Below are positions 59,805 to 64,000 of a DNA stretch of 64,000 nucleotides, in pieces. Source of the stretch: Nematostella vectensis (lineage: Eukaryota; Cnidaria; Anthozoa; Actiniaria; Edwardsiidae); the NCBI RefSeq assembly GCF_932526225.1, contig NC_064040.1, positions 2,361,501-2,425,500 of the forward strand, read 5' to 3'. Position 1 is the stretch's first letter; each line of letters opens with the position of its first letter. The position numbers and the translations under genes were made by a program. The notes under the pieces were generated by a model that saw nothing but the letters and a program-made list of their open reading frames with translations, ran no database searches and was not told where the DNA came from.

Positions 59805-59953
59805 GGTTTGCCTCAGTTAAACTTCATCGGCACCCGGTCGCAGCTCTAGATCCCACATGGATCTAAGCTGTGGTTTAAAGCACTTCGTTCGAGTCGAAGT
59901 CGCCCTGCAGTTTTTTTTGCCGATGAAGTTTAACTGAGGCAAACCGGCTACGT

Positions 59954-60684
59954 CCCGAAATTCTTCATTAGCTCAACTCGAATCCCGAGGGACTATTGCA
60001 CGCATGTTCTATACTGTTTTGCTGCTGTAAAGATATTGTGGGCTCGTAAACATGGCGGAGACAAGGACGACTCATGAATGGCCCGGAGAAATCGGGCCAT
60101 ATAAGTCTACTTTAAGTTTCTAAATATGTTTTATTTTCGCCTCTGAATTGTACGATATATAAGCAAATCGAAGAAATTTATTTTCCCGCTTCGAGTTCCG
60201 TTACCACCGGCCATCTTTACTTTGGATTTGAATTCAAAAGGTGTCGATTGTGGGCGGTCCTTACCCTTCATCGGGTAGCGCGGTTTCGTGTTTTATCCAG
60301 AATTGCAGTCATAGGCTGATTACTCTGGATTTACATTACACGGGGGTCTTATTCGGAATGTTATATAAGGCGTGCTGTGCTAAAACAGCAATGATTTTGT
60401 AGATGTCCTACCTGTTCTTTGCTCCTGTTTTCTTTTTTAACATTGTCAAAACAGAGAAAAAGCGAGGCAAAAAAAATAATGAAACAAATAATGAAACAAA
60501 AACAAACAAACAAAAAACAAGCCGAAATTGAAGTCACGCTATTGTCATGTGTCACTATTTCTAGGAACCCCGTGACTTCCGTTATGATAGCACATGGCCG
60601 TCACATGACAACAAGTACACACGTACGACATATTTTACTCATTGATCTTCAGCGCATTTGGAATCTGCCACTCGGACAAGCGCC
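59954..60684. other. Intergenic region upstream of the peptidase gene
   Basis: No exon is recognised. A-rich sequence near 60460-60515 gives open frames that I do not support. The peptidase promoter presumably lies here. Confidence 0.45.
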
Positions 60685-63681
60685 ATGAACTGCATTACAA
60701 TCCTAGCCTTCTATTTAGGAATTATAGAAGCAAGCCTTCCTTTACAAACGACTACATTTTGGCAAATTCGTCGAGAAGCAGAGAAAAACAACGAACTGAA
60801 AAATATCCGTCATGGAAAGTTGTTGTCACCCTTACCAAACATTAACGAGGTAGAAGGATATGATTTTGAACAGTACATAGATCATTTCGAGTTTACCCCT
60901 CGGCCTAGGACGTACTTACAAAGATATTGGATGAACAGAGCTTTCTGGAAAGGTGCCGATGGCCCTGTGTTGTTGTACGTTGGCGGCGAGAGTGTTCTGT
61001 CTGGAGGCTACATTGCCGGTGGTGAGTAGACAAATCTCTAAATGGTAATTATATATATTATTGATTATTATTGATTACTGTATATTATCGATTACAAAGA
61101 GTTGATATTCTTTCTAAATCCTTTTTTTCTGTTGTTATTGCAATTGTATTTTTCAATCGTTCCTATATTTTCTATTATTGTGTGTATGAGGGGGGGGGGG
61201 GGGGGGGGTGCTAACGTGTTCTAACGTCATGTTAATTATTGATAATATCTCTGACAGGCCATATAGTGGATATTGCCAAAGAATATGGTGCCCTACTGTT
61301 TGCAGTGGAGCACCGCTACTATGGAAAGAGTAATTTCTTTGGCTGCCTGAAGACAAAGAACATGCGCTACTTGTCTAGCCAGTTGGCGTAAGTACTCATT
61401 CCCAGAGGGAACTCACTTATATTCACTATATGGGACATGCTGCTAGATGGATAAGGTTTTTGATAATTTCTGTCCCTGACAGGGTACATATAAGCTCTAT
61501 TAAGCTATTTATCCTAACAGGGTATTTTAACCCATTAAATCCTGGCTATTTTTGAGCTGAATTTACAAAAAACAGACTGAAAACAGATACCTCCCCCCCT
61601 ATTCTGAGTTTTATACAGCCCATCAAAGTCAAACACAGCTGCACCTAGTCAGCGGTATCCAAGCTTTCAAACAGTGCTTTGTGGTCCTCACTTTTAATCC
61701 CTCGTCGTTGTGCTGAAGCTAGCACAAGTTGATGGTTGCTTTTATTTTTCATAAAAAATACAGCTATGAGCATATTAGGAGAGTGTCTCAGGACATCATG
61801 AATTCTATTGGGGCATAATTGAGTGCTTTGCTTATGGATATTTGCAAGCAAAGGTGGATTCATGATGATTTTTTCTTGTTTGGCTTTGCCTGGATGAGAA
61901 AATAATTTTCTAATGAATCACCACAGCTCTCCTAAATGCTGTCTTTTCTGAAACCAAATTTATTCCAAAATTGTTTACACTGCTATTCTGGGTCTGTATG
62001 AGCTGGAATTGATTTGTTTGGCTTCGGGGTGTAAAGACTTATAAAAAAACCATCTGACTTTGGGGAGAGGAGTGTTGACTGGCCCTCCCCTCGTAAATTT
62101 TTCCCTGGATCTCCCAGAATGCTTTGCAATCCGTAAAGGCATCTTCATGGTTTTACAAGCCTTCAAGGAGGGGACATTGTGTTTTGAGGCCATAGAGATA
62201 AACCTGGAGGATTAGAATAAAGGTATCTATTTGTGTATTGAGCTGTGTTTGCTGATCTCTCTCCCTTGTGTGGTATTTTGAGCGTTTTATTGAGAGGGGT
62301 GATTCTGCTTCTCTTTCCTTGTTCGATTTGAAATTTGTCAAAAAAACCTGTGCTATTATTTGGCTTAAGAGTAGTTGCCAACACCTTGGTTGGATGCATA
62401 TCTTCAAGACCATTTACCCCTTAGACCGATGCCTGAGTATCTTCATCTTGTTGTGTTTATTTTGCATTTATGAATTTTTTGGGTTGTGGGTACTTCCCAA
62501 AGCCGGTACAGGCCGGCTGAGGGGTCAATGTGTTAAACCTCTCTGTCCTGGACAGGCTATTGATCTTAAATCCTAAATAGGGTATACATATATCTCAAAC
62601 ACCCTTCTCCTGGACAGAGTTTCATTTGTATTATTTTCACATGAATGGTTGAAAATGTCAAAATGTTTTTTTTTTATCCCAAGAATTTCAGGGGTATTGG
62701 GGTTACCTGCGACTGTTGTGCTAGATTATGAATTTTTTTTGGCCTAAACAGTGTAATATATTTCTTTTTTATTTTGATGTACAGGGTCATGGTTAGAACT
62801 ACAGGGCAATTTTTATTGCATTTTTTACTATTTTCTTGTGTTTTTATTCATGATACTTTTGAGTAAAAATAATAATTTCATCCCTCTTTTTTATGTTAGT
62901 CTTGCAGATCTTGCCCAATTCGTGGCTCATGCCAAAAATAAATTTGGCCTGACGGACAAAAACAAATGGATAACCTACGGGGGGTCATACCCAGGCTCCC
63001 TCTCTGCCTGGTTTAGAATCAAGGTAAGTACAGTTACAATTGTAAGTCGCTTAAACAGCCACCCCCTATTTTGAGTCCACTAGTTCATAAAGGCAAATCC
63101 AGAAGTTCCAATGGGGGCAGAAGCAAGGATTTTTTTATTGTTTTGTTTCTCCCCTTTTACACTTCTAATTGGCTCTCCCTCTTTGTTTCTTTCTGTTTCT
63201 TGATCTTTGGTAACTCCATAGGGAAATCGCTTTTAAATTCATTACTGTCAACTCTCCTGTATAAGGCTGGAGTCTCAAGATTTCGAACCCCTTCTCCTGC
63301 ACTCCCGCGTTGAGCACCAGATCTCAAGCTTTTAGCGATTTTTATTGCTTCTTTTTCTTCTTGCTGAAAAAGCGATTTTACCTATTTTCTATTAAAATAA
63401 TTGTAAAAAAAAATAATCCCCTTGTGTAGCACAATTTATTCAACACCCTCGTGAGATCTATAAGTGGATTTGTGTGCGAGAGGTTTCTTTATGGCAAACG
63501 CCTGTGAGGGTATACCCACCCCTCCCCCCAAAAATTATCAAGCCTTGAGATTGTCGAAGGTTAACAGGTATGTAAATTGGCCACTTTTTATTTCTTGTGT
63601 TAGTACCCACATCTGGTTATTGGTGCTGTAGCATCATCGGCGCCAGTCGAGGCACAAACTGACTTCAAAGACTACAACAAT
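60685..63681 (+). CDS. PRSS16-like (peptidase family S28) serine peptidase, 5' four exons, gene runs off the window
   Basis: Exons: 60685-61021, 61258-61387, 62900-63023 and 63604-63681, with GT-AG introns in phases 1, 2, 0 and 0; further exons lie beyond 64000. The ATG at 60685 opens a signal peptide (NCITILAFYLGIIEA). Then come QYIDHFEFTPRPRTYLQRYW and GPVLLYVGGES (S28 N-terminal motifs), ALLFAVEHRYYGKS, and the nucleophile motif ITYGGSYPGSLSAWFRIK with Ser185. The next motif is YPHLVIGAVASSAPVEAQTD, which closely follows thymus-specific serine protease (PRSS16) and its lysosomal relatives PRCP and DPP7. S28 enzymes are lysosomal or secreted peptidases that cleave near proline. The Asp and His of the triad should lie in the missing part. 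Intron 2 contains a TTAA element. Confidence 0.9.
61531..62532 (+). mobile_element. Solo TTAA-flanked element A in intron 2 of the peptidase gene
   Basis: TTAA at 61527-61530 and 62533-62536 bracket 1002 bp with ends CCCATTAAATCCTGG and, read inward from the right, CACATTGACCCCTC. It is co-linear with element A of the big array: AAAACAGACTGAAAACAGA, then GGACATCATGAA, TTTGTTTGGCTTCGGGG and AATAAAGGTATC follow in the same order. Its central part (62055-62118) is instead the reverse complement of the array unit junction, showing that the two families share this module. No coding capacity. Confidence 0.8.
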
Positions 63682-64000
63682 GTAAGTGTTTGATCTCAAT
63701 TCTCTCTGTTAGCATGCCTACGTTTACATGTCTATTAATTACATCAATTGGCACAAAGCTCTATGAATTTCAGGGATGGTAAGGGTTATTTTTGGGATTT
63801 TCTGGAATAGCCTTTTTTATTTTGATTGGTGAAAAAGGCAGTGAAAACAGTGATCAAAGATTGCTGTCATTGCTGTGATTTGTAAGTGGCAAAATTTTCT
63901 CTGTGGAATCGTGATCTTTGCTATTTAAAATCCAGTAATGTTTTTTCCTATTCAATGTTTGCTAGTTTATTGTGAAATGTGATTGCTGATTTTTGAAACT
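63682..64000 (+). other. Intron 4 of the peptidase gene (to window edge)
   Basis: GTAAGTG at 63682 starts the intron. No further exon is recognised before the window ends. Confidence 0.6.

Larger units (their letters stand above)
59325..59953 (-). mobile_element. Retrozyme-like repeat: two tandem copies, one inner segment inverted
   Basis: About 155 bp around CAGCTGTTTCGTCCTTATTA occurs at about 59327-59482 and 59674-59838, 351 bp apart by the ribozyme cleavage sites. An ~85 bp segment (59480-59562) recurs in inverted orientation at 59838-59925, followed by an inverted end of the first block, so the right side folds into a hairpin. There is no ORF. Size, tandem arrangement and a hammerhead in each copy match retrozymes, small non-autonomous retroelements known from animals and plants. 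Confidence 0.65.

Overview
This is animal nuclear DNA: AT-rich, with spliced genes (GT-AG introns and one GC-AG intron), an intronless class A GPCR gene, dense minisatellites, poly-G runs and several transposon families. The gene set (a DUF229 sulfatase-like protein, an acetyl-CoA hydrolase/CoA-transferase, a single-C2 membrane protein, a PRSS16-like S28 peptidase, a THAP transposase relic) and the style of the repeats suggest a marine invertebrate. An anthozoan cnidarian is my best guess, but this is inference and nothing in the sequence proves it.

Layout. (1) 1-22783: a head-to-tail array of a ~3.34 kb unit, six near-identical copies plus a seventh that is older, internally deleted and truncated; it continues off the left edge. 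The unit is a composite of TTAA-flanked non-autonomous DNA elements and a 0.7 kb spacer, and carries no convincing gene. (2) 22784-27635: a Penelope-like/retrozyme-like repeat with a perfect 30 bp palindrome and a candidate hammerhead ribozyme, one uncharacterised 314-residue ORF on the minus strand, and a 681 bp TIR element with internally amplified ends. (3) 27636-32787 (+): a six-exon DUF229 gene, 866 aa, whose introns hold several tandem repeats, two of them spanning splice donors. (4) 34826-36132 (+): a two-exon transmembrane C2 protein with a MITE in its intron. (5) 36649-48608 (-): a complete nine-exon, 488 aa mitochondrial acetyl-CoA hydrolase/CoA-transferase gene. Its introns hold a 2.9 kb TTAA-flanked long-TIR transposon and an 18 bp G-rich minisatellite. 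(6) 49381-52302 (+): a decayed, intron-containing THAP-type transposase (Kolobok-like). (7) 53320-54240 (-): the 3' end of a non-LTR retrotransposon. (8) 57225-58895 (+): an intronless orphan GPCR. (9) 59325-59953: two tandem hammerhead-ribozyme-bearing repeats 351 bp apart on the minus strand. (10) 60685 to the right edge (+): the 5' part of a PRSS16-like serine peptidase gene, with a solo copy of the array's TTAA element in its second intron.

The protein genes look like unrelated neighbours, not a pathway cluster. What links the window is its repeat biology. The same TTAA element family appears in the big array and in the peptidase intron. TTAA-targeting elements recur (array, CoA-transferase intron) near a relic of a transposase type that may use TTAA. 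Self-cleaving-RNA motifs occur in two different repeat families. Splice-donor-spanning tandem duplications recur in two genes.
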